64,000 nt of DNA from Cynocephalus volans (taxonomy: Eukaryota; Chordata; Mammalia; Dermoptera; Cynocephalidae), in assembly GCF_027409185.1 (NCBI RefSeq), contig NC_084464.1:74210095-74274094 (forward strand), given 5' to 3'. Under the pieces are notes generated by a model. It was not told the origin of the DNA, made no database searches, and was given only the letters and a program-made list of their open reading frames with translations. The translations under genes were made by a program, and so were the position numbers. This document shows, piece by piece, positions 35,956 to 47,850 of this stretch. Each line of letters opens with the position of its first letter. Within the stretch, counting starts at the first letter, position 1.

Positions 35956-36240
35956 AAAACATGAGTACACGCTGATAACTCCAATTCCATTCCAACATCA
36001 CAGTTTTCTTTCTTTTCATGTTTGTAGCTCCCCTCTCCAATGGTGAGATATCTAGCTCATCAATATATTTGCCAGCATAAATACGCTCAGTCCTTGTGTA
36101 TGTAAAAATTTGTTGCTGACACAACCCCACTGCCGGTGCCCTTCTCCTCTTTCTCAGACTCTGACACTCCATGGTTGGCCACGACCACCAACCCCTGTTC
36201 AAACACCTTCTTCCCCCTCTGAAGGTAGCAACCTTATTTT
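35740..36240. repeat. Ancient interspersed repeat, tentative
   Basis: 'gtagaagccaagatcttggc', a 'cagtggacagag' part before the microsatellite and 'gataactccaattccattcc' after it resemble an old LINE or LTR layout seen around such microsatellites. Family and strand are unresolved. The minus-strand frame 35852-36202 is created by the microsatellite. Confidence 0.3.
35864..35953. repeat. Compound (AG)n-(GT)n microsatellite
   Basis: About 90 bp. AG units with ACAG interruptions run to 35921, then an uninterrupted GT run to about 35952. The junction is a purine run switching directly to alternating purine-pyrimidine order. Confidence 0.97.
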
Positions 36241-36819
36241 ACCAATGCATTGAGTAAATTGTTCTCACCCCCAGCTGAATTATTCAAAAAGGAAAGAAGA
36301 AAGCAAACTATTATTTTAAGTTAAACATTTTATCTAATGAAGGAATTAAAACCCAGATGTCCCAGACCTCACCAAAATATCAATAAAAATGATGCCAAAA
36401 TTACAATTGCCCTTCTCCTGCAACTGTTCAATTAGGCAACCTTATTCATTTCTCTTAACGAGATTTCAAACAAGTGTGCCTTTGGGCCAAGCCCTTGAGA
36501 TTTCCCATTCTGTTTTCTGAATATTGAAAGCATTCATGTCCACGTGATTGAACAAAGAATCACCTGAGAGCATATATCTTAAATAAATAGAATTTTAAAT
36601 TGTAAAATATACCTCAATAAATAATATATGGGGAAAAAATATAATGCATTACTCCTACTCCAAAACAATTAAACCATAATCTGTGGTGTAAGAACCAGTC
36701 AAGAACATATCCTACAAATCCCCATGTTTCTATCTTAACAATCACTGATTTAAAGTGTCCTCCCACTATCTAAAGACTTTTTTGCCATTAAAGTTACATG
36801 TGACCTAACTTCTGTGATA

Positions 36820-37486
36820 AGCAAATACTAAGATGAACTCTATGATCTCTACCCGTTGGTGTACTGGCCCTATACATATAATATTCTCTTGAGCATAGGC
36901 AGGACTTTCTTCTAGCCAATAGGAAAGGGAAAGCATGAAAAGATTTTGATGCTATAACGTAGGTTCTAAATCAGTTAATTCTGAGTCGATCAAAAAGGAG
37001 ATTATCTTGTGCAGCTAGAACTTAATTATCTGAAAAATCTTTAAAAGAAGAATTGGGACCTCTCTAATGGGAAAGACTCTCGCTCCATCACCGGCTTTGG
37101 AAAAGTAAGCTGCTGTGTTGTGAGCAGCACTATGGGGAGAGGAGTGTGGCAAAGAACTGCAGGGAACTTCTAGAAGTTAAGGGTGGCCCCTTGCTGACAA
37201 CCAACAAGAAAACTGAGATTCAGGCATATATCTGCAGGAAAATGAATTCTGCCAACAACCTGACAGATCTTGGAAGAGGATCTTTCCCTAGACAGCCGTC
37301 CTGGTGAGACTGCAGCCAGACCAACTTCTAAATTGCAGCCTTGTGGACACCCTGAGTAGAGAATTCAGTTAGGCTGCATCCAGACTTCTGACCTGCAAAA
37401 ATTGTGAAATAGTAAATGTGCATTTTTTAACTTGCTCCATGTGTGATAATTTATTATACAGCAATAGAAAACTAGTAGAATTACCA
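36820..37486 (+). repeat. MLT1-type LTR (MaLR)
   Basis: Plus-strand MLT1 wording: 'cttctagccaataggaaagg', 'aattctgagtcgatcaaaaa', 'gctgctgtgttgtgagcagc', 'gtggcaaagaactgcaggga', 'tctgccaacaacctgacaga', and the end 'cagcaatagaaaactagtag'. It appears to be the same subfamily as the minus-strand copy at 53778-54848. Confidence 0.75.
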
Positions 37487-37891
37487 ACACCCTTTTGACT
37501 GCCACACAACGTTCCCATTCTTTAGAAGTGATCGATCTTATTTGGATATAAAGATCAAAATTGGCACAGGTTAGGTGATCCATATTTTTTTTTTATTCAT
37601 TGTGAATGCCTTGCAAAAATAATTCATAATATGATGAACATGTCTGTTATATTTCAGCTTCCCAAAGAATAGTCACACTTGCAAGGAGCACTTTTGATGT
37701 CACTTGTTGTCTTTCTTTGTGCTGGAAGAAAAGTCAGCAGCATGGCATCCTTTTTCTAAAAGATGTGTTATAACCTGCATGTTTTTGTCACTCTCACCCC
37801 CCCCCCCCCCAAATTTATACGTTGAAACCCTAACACTCAGTGGAATGGTATTAGGAGGTGGGATCTTTAGGAGTTAATTAGTTTATAAGGG

Positions 37892-38420
<529 letters not shown>

Positions 38421-38649
38421 TATGGAGCCCTCATGATAGAATTAGTGACCTTATAAGAAGAGACACATACTCTCTGCAGTATGACAGAAAGAAGGTGTCC
38501 ACATGTAAACTAGAGATAGGGCCTTCATCAGAAACCAAATGGACAAGCACCTTGTTCTTGGACTTCCAGAATTGTGAGAAATAAATTTCTGTTTTTAATG
38601 CCACACAGTCTATGGAATCTTGTTTTAACTGTCCAAGATGACTAAGACA

Positions 38650-39054
38650 AAACCATATTCCTCTGCTTTGGGAGATTGGTGGATAATTACTCTAAAATAA
38701 ATCAGCACTAAGAGCTGAAATTTTGTTACTGTGTATCCTGTATAACCCCATACTTCAGCCAAACATGTTTCCTTGTATTTATATTCTCTGAGCCTAGCTA
38801 TCTAGTTCAAAATGACCTAGATGCCTTCACTGTCATCTCTAACTACTATTCCATTAAAAGAATAAGATCAAGTTCTACCTTCTCTATGAGGAAGACTAGT
38901 GTTCCCTTGAATTTTCAATATATAAAACTATCTTTTAGGTAAAGGAAGAAAAAAAAAAGAGGACAGTGTGGGCAATGCAGTTCCTCCAGACAGCATGCTG
39001 CAAGGTTTTTTTCTTGTTTGTTTTTTGTTGTTGTTGTCGTTGTTGTTGTTTCAT
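38650..39054. other. No gene recognised
   Basis: Unassigned. It includes a GTT-type run at about 39023-39051. Confidence 0.45.
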
Positions 39055-40225
39055 TATTAAACACTTATCTTTTTAGAATAGTTTTAGGTTCACAGCAAAA
39101 TTTTTATATAGGAAGATGCAGAGATTTCCCATATACCTCCTAACCCTACACATGCATAGCCCCCTCGTTATCAACATCCTCCACCAGAGTGGTACATTTT
39201 TTACAATTGATAAACTTATGTTGACATATCACAATCACCCAAGGTTTACATTAGGGTGCACTCCAGCTGTTGTATGTTCTGAGTTTGGTAAATACACAAT
39301 GATATCTGTCTGTATAGTACCACACAGAATATTTCCACTGCCCTGAATATTTTCTGTGTTGCACCTATTCATCCCCTCCCCTTCTCAACTCTTGGAAACT
39401 ATTGATCTTTTGTAGTATGCTGTAAGTGATATCTTGTGGCTCTAAGATTAATGATGGTCATAAGGCTCACTCAAAAATCTCCCAGGACCCACACTGTGTG
39501 TCCCTTAGTAGTGTGATATAACCTGGCCTGGGGATTTCTAACCCTGGCCTGGAGATTACTGGGTCTCTATGACAAAGGGACCTAAAAACCCTAGTTGCCC
39601 TAGAAAGAAAGCCACTTCAGCACACATGCAACTTTAATGGACCTTAAAACTAAGCTTACCCTTATAAGAATGGCTTTAACTCCCTTTACAAAAGAAATAT
39701 CCAATAACTGACCCAGACCGAATGTAGATATAATAAGGGAAGAAGAATCCCCCAAAATCTGAGAATGTCACATTGTGGGAATCATACTGCACATAGCTTT
39801 TTCAGATTATCTTCTTTCCTTCGCTTAGCAATATGCATTTAAGGTTTTGCTATGTCTTTTCATGACTTTATAACTAATTTCCTCTTTGTGCTGAATACTA
39901 TTTCATGTCTGGATATACCAGTTTATAAATCCATTTATCTACTGAAGGACATCTTGGTTGCTTCTAAATTTTAGAAATTATGAATAAAGCTGCTATAAAC
40001 ATCCATGCACAGGTTTTTATGTAAACCTAAGTTTTCAGTTCCTTTGAGTAAATACCAAGGAACATTTTTGCTTGATCGTATGGTAAGTATATATTTACTA
40101 TTATAAGAAAATGGAAAATTGTCTTCCGAAGTTACTACAATTTTGAATTCCCACCAGCAATATATAAGAATTTCTGCTGTTCCACATCCTTTCCACCATT
40201 TGGTATTCTTAGTGTTCTTCAAACA
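39055..40225 (-). repeat. Ancient L1M-type LINE 3' end, interrupted
   Basis: Minus-strand L1 3' UTR ('tagttttaggttcacagcaa', 'agatttcccatatacctcct', 'actattgatcttttgtag') resumes at 'agaatgtcacattgtgggaa' and continues into the end of ORF2 ('ctgctataaacatccatgca', 'ttcagttcctttgagtaaat', 'cccaccagcaatatataaga'). It is split by unidentified sequence at about 39435-39760. Confidence 0.8.
39435..39760. mobile_element. Unidentified insertion in L1
   Basis: About 325-350 bp with no L1 resemblance, between L1 pieces that are close neighbours in the consensus. It starts TGTGGCTCTAAG. The first 30 bases match the start of another unassigned insertion (63681). It could be an LTR (TG start), but I see no target duplication and no poly(A) signal. 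Confidence 0.5.
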
Positions 40226-40229
40226 TATT

Positions 40230-40690
40230 CAATTCAAAAAGGTCCTCTCCAAGACACACTATAGTCAAACTGACAAAGCTCAAAGACAAAGAGAGAACCT
40301 TAAAAGAAGCAAGAGAAAAGTGACAAGTCACCTATAAGGGAGCCTCTATCAGACTAACAGTAGATTTCTCAACCCAAACTCTACAGGCCAGAAGAAAATG
40401 GGATGATGTATTCAAAATACTAAAATAAAAAAAACTGCCAGTCAAGAATACTATACCCAGGAAGGCTATCCTTCAGAAATGAGGGAAAAATAGTGTATTT
40501 TCCAGACAAACAAAAACTGTGGGACTACACCACCACATGACCAGCCCTATAAGAAATCCTCAAGGAAGTACTGCACCTGGAATCTGAAAAATAATAATCA
40601 CTAACATGAATACACAAGAACACAACTCACTGTCAGAACAAAAATTCAATTGACCCAGAGAAAGAAACTTAACCTTACAACCACAAAAAA
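40230..40690 (+). repeat. L1 fragment from the ORF1 3' end and inter-ORF region, inverted
   Basis: Plus-strand wording 'aaggtcctctccaagacaca', 'tctacaggccagaagaaaat', 'ctatacccaggaaggctatc', 'tatttt...ccagacaaac' and 'cctataagaaatcctcaagg' matches the end of L1 ORF1 and the start of the ORF1-ORF2 gap. It lies between two minus-strand L1 pieces, giving strand switches at about 40225 and 40695. No frame is intact. Confidence 0.75.
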
Positions 40691-41261
40691 CAATAATGAT
40701 GATGTAATAATGTCCCTGCTTTATTTCTGATTTTGGTGATTTTGGTCTTCTCTCTTCTTTTCATTGTCAGTCTTGACAAGGGTTTGAAAATTTTCTTCAT
40801 CTTTTTAAAGAATCGACTTTTGGTTTTGTTGCTTTTCTCTATTGTTTTTTAATTCCTATTTTGTATATTTCTGCTGTAATCTTCATTATTTCCTATTTAT
40901 ATTTGCTTTTGGTTTAGTTTACTCTTCATTTTCTATTTTCTTAAGGTAGAAATTTACATTTCTGATTTGAGATTTTTCTTATATCTGATATATGTGTTTA
41001 TAAGTAAATTTTTTTCTAAGTACAGCATTATCACTGCATCCGATACATTTTGATATGTTGTGCTTTGATTTTTATCTCAAAGTATTCTCTGATTTCTCTG
41101 TGATTTTTCTATTTACCCATTGTTTATTTAGGAGAATGTTGTTTAATTTCCACATATTTGTGAATTTTCTAAATTTCCTTATGTTATTTTGGTCAGAGAA
41201 CATATTTTCTATTATTTTCTATGATCTTAGTTTTTAAAAATGTATTAAGACTTTTTTGTAA

Positions 41262-41291
41262 CCAAAAATAAAAATAAAATAAAATAAAATG
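41262..41291. repeat. (AAAAT)n simple repeat
   Basis: Five to six AAAAT units at the boundary between ORF2-derived and 5'-region L1M sequence. Confidence 0.9.
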
Positions 41292-42917
41292 ACACTATAC
41301 CATTTTATGTATAGTGTAATTTATAATCCTAATAAAACAATATTAAACAAAGTAATGCTAATTCGTCCCTTGGTCTTTTGTATCATTGCTGTCATTCATT
41401 TCATTTATATATAAGCATATATATGATATATACATAACCATACATAATCAAATACATTGCTGCTATTGTTATTTTGAACAAACTGCTATTTGTTTGATTA
41501 ATTAAAAAAAGATAAAGTTTTTATTTTATCTTCACTTATTCCTTCTTTAATGGTCTTTCTGTCTTTATGTGATCTGAATTTCTTACCTTTATTTTTCTTT
41601 TCTCTGCTGAGTGTCTTTTAATATTTTTTACAAGCTATGTCTTCTGATGAAAAATTTCTTCAATTTTTGTTGGAGAAAGTCTTAATTTCTTCTTCACTTT
41701 TGAATGACAATTTTATTGGGTATGGAATTCTAGGTTGATGGTTTTCTTTTTTCTCTCAACACTTCAAATACTGCACTCAACTCTCTTCTTCCTTTCATAG
41801 TTTCTGAAGAGAATTCAGATGTAATTTTTATCTTTGTTCCACTATAGGTAAGAGGCTTTTTTCCCCTTCCTTTGTGTTTTTAGAGAATTTTTTACTTATA
41901 TTTTTTTTTTTTGTAGTTTGAAAATGATATATGTATGTATAGTTTTTCTGACACTTATCTGCTTAGTGTTCTCTGATCTTTCTGGATCTGTGGTTTGGTG
42001 TCTTACGTAGATTTGAGATTTTTCAGCCACTTTTGTTTCAAATATTTTTTTAGTTCCTCTTTCTTTTCCTTCTGGTGTTCCCATTACATGTATATTACAT
42101 CTTATATCATTGTCCCCCAGTCCCTGAATATTCTGTTCTGCTTATTTTTCAGTCTTTGTTCTCTTTGCTTTTCAGTTTTTGAAGCAAAAACTCAGCTGTG
42201 TCCAGTTTACTTGTAAGCACATCAAAGGCATTCTTCATTTGTTTCAATGTTTTTGATCTCTAGTATTTTTTTGTTTTTTGCTTAGAATTTGCATCTCTCT
42301 GTTTACATTGCTCATCTATTCTCTTACACTGCCTTCTTTATCCATTAAAGTTCCCAGCATCTTAGTAATAGTTGTTTTAAATTCCCAGTCTGATAATTTT
42401 AACATCTCCACCAAGTTTGGTTCTGATACTTTCTCTGTCTCTTCAAATCATGTTTTCTGCCTTTTGCTGTGCCTTATAAATTTTTTTCTTCATAACTAGA
42501 CACAATGTTCCAGATAAAAGAAACTGCCACAAATAGACCTTTAGTAATGTGTTGGCAAGCTGTGGGGGGAGGGGAAGTGCTCTGTAATCCTATGCTTTTT
42601 CCTCAGTCTTTTAGTGAGCCTATGCCTCTAGACTGGAACTTCACAAGTGTTTCTTCATTTTTCTGTTTTTGTTTTTGATTTTTCTTTATTCTTTTTGTTG
42701 TTGTTGTTCTTCCTCTCCCCTTATGGGGACAGGATGGCTAGAGTGGGTTAAAGTTGGATATTTCCTTTCTCCCACTTGGAAAGCTAGAGCTGACTGGAGT
42801 TAGGTATTTCCCTCTCCCGGGTCAGTTAGGCCCTTATAATATCCTAGCAGGTTAGGATCCGATTGACTAGTTTCTACTAAGGACAGATCTTATTAAGAAT
42901 AGTGCTGTAGAGAAAGT

Positions 42918-43550
42918 GAATGTACACGGTCAGGGTACCTCGTGGGGTTCAGAGTCTTGCCGAGCATTTGATGTCAATGACTATGCACATGCACCCAGGT
43001 GTTCCTTGGCTATTGTCTGTGGATGTGTGTGGGCACCCAGGTGTTCCTGGGTTGTCTGACTCATGCCCAGTTGTTGCTGGGTTATCAGACTTAAGTATAA
43101 AGAATGAGTGGCTCTGATCCTCAGTGGCCCCCATCCCCAGGATGTCCCTGGAGGGGCCACAGGGAGGCCGCTACTGTTGCTGGAGACTCTTGCTGCTGTG
43201 GAAGCTGAGGAAGCTGAGGGCTGAGACCGTGTCATCTGCCAATAGCTCCCAGGATCTTTCCCAATCATCTACAATGGACCTGTGTATGAGAGGTCTGGTG
43301 ACCCAGCCTGGCATGTGAGGGATCTGATGACCCAGCCTGGCATATGAGGGGTCTGTGATCCAGTCTGTAAAATGTGTTTGAAGGGTCTGAGCCCTAGTCC
43401 TGACAATACAAATGGAAACTTCATGTAACTAAAATAATGAAACGTTTTGGCTTTAGCTATAAATTGCCTAGCCATACAATTGGCATAGCTATTGCCTCAA
43501 CCCAGCAATTGGCATAGTTTGTAGCGAGATAAAGGATGTTCTGTCACACT
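42918..43550. mobile_element. Unidentified insertion in L1M, LTR-like features
   Basis: G+C-richer segment between L1M parts that normally adjoin. On the plus strand it has three 'gcccaggtgttcctgg'-like units (42991-43009, 43033-43051, 43065-43081), a TATAAAG at 43096-43102, and about three 27-29-bp units at 43286-43367 sharing 'gacccagcctggcat'. Repeats upstream of a TATA box fit an LTR promoter, but I found no target duplication or named family. The frames on both strands are not supported as genes. Confidence 0.45.
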
Positions 43551-44295
43551 TCTAAATGTTTCCTTTTCCTCACATCTTTCCAGCACCATTAGGGTTGTTT
43601 CCCGCTGCCCACCCCCACCCCCAAGTATTTACTGTATGAATATGGTTGAGCTCCTGGAGGTAAATCTCACAATATTGTAGGGACTCCCCTATGCCTAGGC
43701 TACTCTGGAGTTTCAAACTCTCAGGCCATCCACACAGTGTCCAGCAATTCATCATTATAGTTCAGATTTTCCTATTGATAGTTGTTTCAGCTCATTAATC
43801 TCTGCTCTGTTAAGCTGTAACTCCCTGTATTGACTTGTTTGTCTCTCCAATATTGGGAGCAACAGTTTTTCCTGTGTCTTCCTCTCTTTCATATCTTTGA
43901 TGAGTTTTTAATTTTTGAGTTTGTTCAGCTTTTCACTTGTTGATAAGCTAGAGCAGCAACTGCCAAGCTTTTTACATATAGAACCAAATACCAGAAGTCG
44001 CATTCTATAACGTTTTCATAATAATGTCCTAAGAGAGGAATTTTCTTAGTTTCATTTCAGAAAATATTCAAGCAGATGTTTATTAATTATCTGTGATAAA
44101 AAGAATTTTGAATCAAATAATTTGGAGAAATATTGAGTTAAAGAAAAACAATTTTTTTAAACTTTAGTACTTCTTACAATCTTTGCTTTAAACTTCTAAA
44201 ATTACAATTTAGTCTGCAGTATTCCACCAAATTTTTTCAATTATTGAACACTTTTTAACCCAGGAAGAAATTGGGTAAATTTATTTACTCAATAT

Positions 44296-44490
44296 CAGTA
44301 GTTCTTAAAATGTAGCTCTAAGAGCAGCCACTTCAATATTAACATTTCCCAGGAACTTTGCAGAAATGCTGATTCTTGGGCTCCATCCCATACATACTAA
44401 ATAAGAAACTCTGGGGGTAGGGCCCAGGCATCTGTGTTTTAACATGTTCTTCAGGGGTTTCTGATGCATGCTGAAGTTTGAGATGCATTG
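44296..44490 (-). repeat. MER5A-type hAT element, full length
   Basis: 195 bp from CAGTAGTTCTTAAAATGTAG to AGTTTGAGATGCATTG, with inner wording 'tttgcagaaatgctgattct', 'aaactctgggggtagggccc', 'caggcatctgtgttttaaca'. This is the reverse complement of MER5A as I recall it. The 8-bp target duplication is not visible. Confidence 0.85.
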
Positions 44491-44499
44491 TTCTACTGC

Positions 44500-45624
44500 A
44501 TGTATGACTTAAATAATCCCAACCCATCCTTCCTTTCAGAACAGGTATTTACTGTAAGGGGTAATTTTAAAGAGTAAGAGGATTAACATTAGGAACTGTG
44601 TAGCCACTGACAGTGGAAACACAATTTCTCCCTGTGGAGTTTTAAATGCTTAGTTAGAGTAATTGAAGAGGCATGAACAATGTTTAACAGCTCTCAAAGA
44701 CTTCACTAAAGACATTGACTCTAAAATCAAAGGTGTTTAATTGATAGAAAAAATATAGATAATTTCCCTCTCTCTAGCGTGTCAATCTTATTATTTACAA
44801 CCTGAGAGATTTCTTTTCAAATGAACATACAGGAAGTAAATGTGCTAAACATTAACATCAGTTCTAAAGTAATTTGCCAGCATTGCCATACACAGATGAG
44901 GTGAAAGTTTCTTAAATGCCCATTTAAGACACTTAAGGTTGCATGTGTTACTAATGAATATTAGGTACTTGGAAATTTGATTGTGCTGTTTGCAGGAGGA
45001 TTCTAAAATCCCAGAGGATATGGTAATATATTACATCTTTATAACTATTAATAAAAATAGTTATGTAATACCATAAGGCAATACAAGTGTGTATATATAT
45101 ATGGCGTAAAGGGAAGTATTAATTTCTATCTATACTGTATGGAAAGAAGCAATGACAGAGTTTGGGCAGACTGACTGCTGTAGCTTAGTTAGATAACCCA
45201 AAGACCAGATAGGATATTTGCTAGTACTCAAATCATGTCAAGAAAATATCTCCCATTGAGATAACCTATTGGACCTTTTAGTAAGAGAGAATTTTATAGC
45301 AGTCAGAGAGATCACGTAAATAAGAATTTAAGCCAGATCTAAATAAACTAAGACCAATTCTCCATAAACAGATTATTTAGTTAACCAATGGCTTTGGTGT
45401 ACTTGCTGTTTCATCCATACTGAAAGCTTAATGCAATCTACTGTGAATAAGGTCTGGTTTAAGATATAGTAGACTTATATCTCTAGTAGTCTCTTACCAA
45501 AATTATTTCCCACATAATTCAGCCAGATTATGTCAGTCAAAACAATGAGCTTGTGAAGTCAAGTAACATCTAAGTAAAGGAACTTAAAAAATATATTAGC
45601 ATCAAAAACTGACAATTTTAAGTA
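44500..45624. other. No gene recognised
   Basis: Unassigned A+T-rich sequence. A short TA run lies near 45090-45104. Confidence 0.45.
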
Positions 45625-46690
45625 AATTAAAGAAAAGGAAACAATTGACAGGGTGAAAAGACAACCTACAGAATGGGAGAAGATATTTGGAAACTTTACA
45701 TGTGACAAGGGATTAATATCCAGAAAATACAAGAAACTCAAATGATTCACAGTTAAAAAAAAATGATAACCTGATTTAAAAATGGGCAAAGGAGCTCAAT
45801 AGACATTTCTCAAAAGAAGACATACAAATGACCAACGGGTACATGAAAAAGTGTTCAACATCACTAATCATCAGGAAAATGTGAATCCAAACCACATTGA
45901 GATATCATCTCACCCCAGTTATACTGGCTATTATCCAAAAGACAGAGAATAACAAATCCTGGTGATGATGCAGAGAAAAGGGAACACTTCTACGCAGTTG
46001 GCGGTACTGTAAATTAGAACAGCCATTCCAGAATACAGTATAGAGGTTTCTCAAACAACTACAGATAGAACTGCCATAAAATCCAGCAATCCCAGTCTGG
46101 GTATTTACCCAAGGAATGGAAATCATCAGGTCAAAGGGATACCTGTGCTCTCATGTTTATCACAACTCTATTTAAAATAGGCAAGATATAGAATCAACCT
46201 AAATGTCCATCAACAGATGACTGGATAAGGAAAATTTGGTACATATACACAATAGAATATTACTCAGCCATAAAAAAAATAAAATTCTGCCATTTGCAGC
46301 AGCATGGATGAGCTTAGAGAAAATTATGTTAAGTGAAATCAGCCAGGCACAGAAACAGAATACTGCATGTCCTCACTCATAAGTGGGAGCAGAGAAAGAC
46401 AGAAAGAAAGGAAGGAAGGAAGAAAGAGAGGAAAGAAGGAAGGAAGGCAGGCAGGCACAATAATGTGTTGAGCTTTCAGAAGGAGAGAACAGAACTGTGG
46501 TTACTAGAGGTGGGAAAGGGGGAGGGGTAGGAGGGTTAATGAGAAATTGATTAGTGGGCACAAGGGATGATTACATTTTATAATGATGAACGTGCTAATT
46601 ACCCTGATTTGATCATCACATATTGTACACAGGTATTGATATTCAACACTGTACCCCACAAATATGTATAATCAATTATGTTTCAGTAAA
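45625..46690 (+). mobile_element. L1 LINE 3' fragment
   Basis: Plus-strand end of ORF2 and 3' UTR: 'ggaaacaattgacagggtga', 'cctacagaatgggagaagat', 'gagatatcatctcaccccag', 'atattactcagccataaaaa', 'atgtcctcactcataagtgg', and the end 'gtataatcaattatgtttca'. A GAAG-type repeat (46393-46457) has grown just after the ORF2 end. Frames are broken. Sister of 33427-34635. Confidence 0.88.
46393..46457. repeat. (GAAG)n/(GGCA)n simple repeat in L1
   Basis: About 65 bp of polypurine GAAA/GGAA units ending in GGCAGGCAGGCA. Confidence 0.93.
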
Positions 46691-46923
46691 AAAATATGGA
46701 AAGCATATGTAAAGTGAGCTAAGCTCTTATTAACTATTCACTTATGGGCTGTTTATTACTATTAAATTTTCTTAATAATGATTATACACTAAATTCTACT
46801 TTTCAATTTCAGGCTAGCCATGTACAAAAATAATAAATTAAGTATTTTTTACTAATTGTTTGCTTTTCCCCCAAATAACTGGTTTCCTACACATTACCAG
46901 ATGTCAGATGAGATAAAGCATTT

Positions 46924-47275
46924 TTAAAAATTATTTATTAATTTTAATTGACACATTGTAATTTTACATACTGTGGGTTACAATCTGATGTTTTGGCACA
47001 TGTACTTGTCATGTAATGATGGGGTCAGTGTAGTTAATGTATTCATCACCTCATGTATTTATCATTTCTTTGCAGCAAAAACATTTTAAAGCTTCTCCTC
47101 TAGCTATTACGCTATATACAAAACTTAACTGTTAACCATAGTCACCCTTTGTGTAACAGAACACCAGCACTTATTCCTCCTTTCTAATTGTAATTCTGTA
47201 CCCGATGGCTAACCTCTTCCTGTTTCCATTCTCCGCTTTCCTCCCCAGTCTCTGACAACCACTGTTCCACTCCAT
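46924..47275 (-). repeat. L1 3' UTR fragment
   Basis: Minus-strand L1 3' UTR: 'ttattaattttaattgacac', 'catcacctcatgtatttatc', 'ttaactgttaaccatagtca', 'tctgacaaccactgttccac'. Confidence 0.75.
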
Positions 47276-47639
47276 CTCCCGTAGATGTTCTGCATGACTC
47301 TTCTCGGTGGTGGGACTGATGCTTAGTGCACCATCCCAAACATCAATATATCCTACTCAATGGAAACCTGAAGATCTGAGAGTATTAATTACTCTAGTAA
47401 AACTGGGAAAAAATTTCTCATTCTTTCAAATGCATGACTAATGTATTTGCTTTATCTACATGATCTTTTGATATCGAGATTGAAAGAAAAAATTGAAAGA
47501 CACGACTTCGATTTTAATTTGCTTCTGAATAACTAAATACAATCACTATTTGGTGAGTGCTTGATAATCTAAATCATTAATATATTAACACTTTTATCTG
47601 ATAGATAACATAGCATATCAAATGTCATAGGAGTTAAAA
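47276..47639. other. No gene recognised
   Basis: Unassigned A+T-rich sequence between an L1 3' UTR scrap and a MIR. Confidence 0.4.
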
Positions 47640-47850
47640 ACAAACAAACAAACTTGGATTTAACTTCTGGATCAAGCTTCTCCCTTCACTTTTAAACTCT
47701 TTTAACATACATTTCCTTCCACAAAAAAATGAAGATAATGCTACATACCGAATGAAGTATTTTTGAGGATTTAAATCAACTGCATGTAAAATGTAAAACA
47801 CTTAAACTAAACCTTGACACATAGTGAACACTTGATGAAATGTTTTTGTA
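47640..47850 (+). repeat. MIR SINE, diverged
   Basis: The 3' part is clearest: 'accttgacacatagtgaaca' then 'cttgatgaaatg'. Upstream 'acttggatttaacttctgga' fits the front of a plus-strand MIR. Confidence 0.6.

Larger units (their letters stand above)
40700..44003 (-). mobile_element. Ancient L1M-type LINE, 5' half, interrupted
   Basis: Minus-strand L1 from the N-terminal part of ORF2 (40700-41235: 'tttatttctgattttggtga', 'tttggttttgttgcttttct', 'tttaggagaatgttgtttaa') into the 5' region of an old L1M (41345-42915: 'gctaattcgtcccttggtct', 'tttctgaagagaattcagat', 'tttgatctctagtatttttt', 'tttagtaatgtgttggcaag') and the 5' UTR end (43556-44003: 'ggttgagctcctggaggtaa', 'ttgggagcaacagtttttcc', 'acttgttgataagctagagc'). 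An unidentified segment splits it at about 42918-43550. Confidence 0.75.

Noticed and set aside
35852..36202. 116-codon minus-strand frame ending in Thr-His and Leu-Ser repeats
   Set aside because: It is created by the (AG)n-(GT)n microsatellite; the non-repeat half has no family resemblance.
42920..43268. Overlapping frames on both strands (65, 61, 95 codons)
   Set aside because: They fall in the LTR-like insertion with direct repeats; open frames on both strands reflect its composition.
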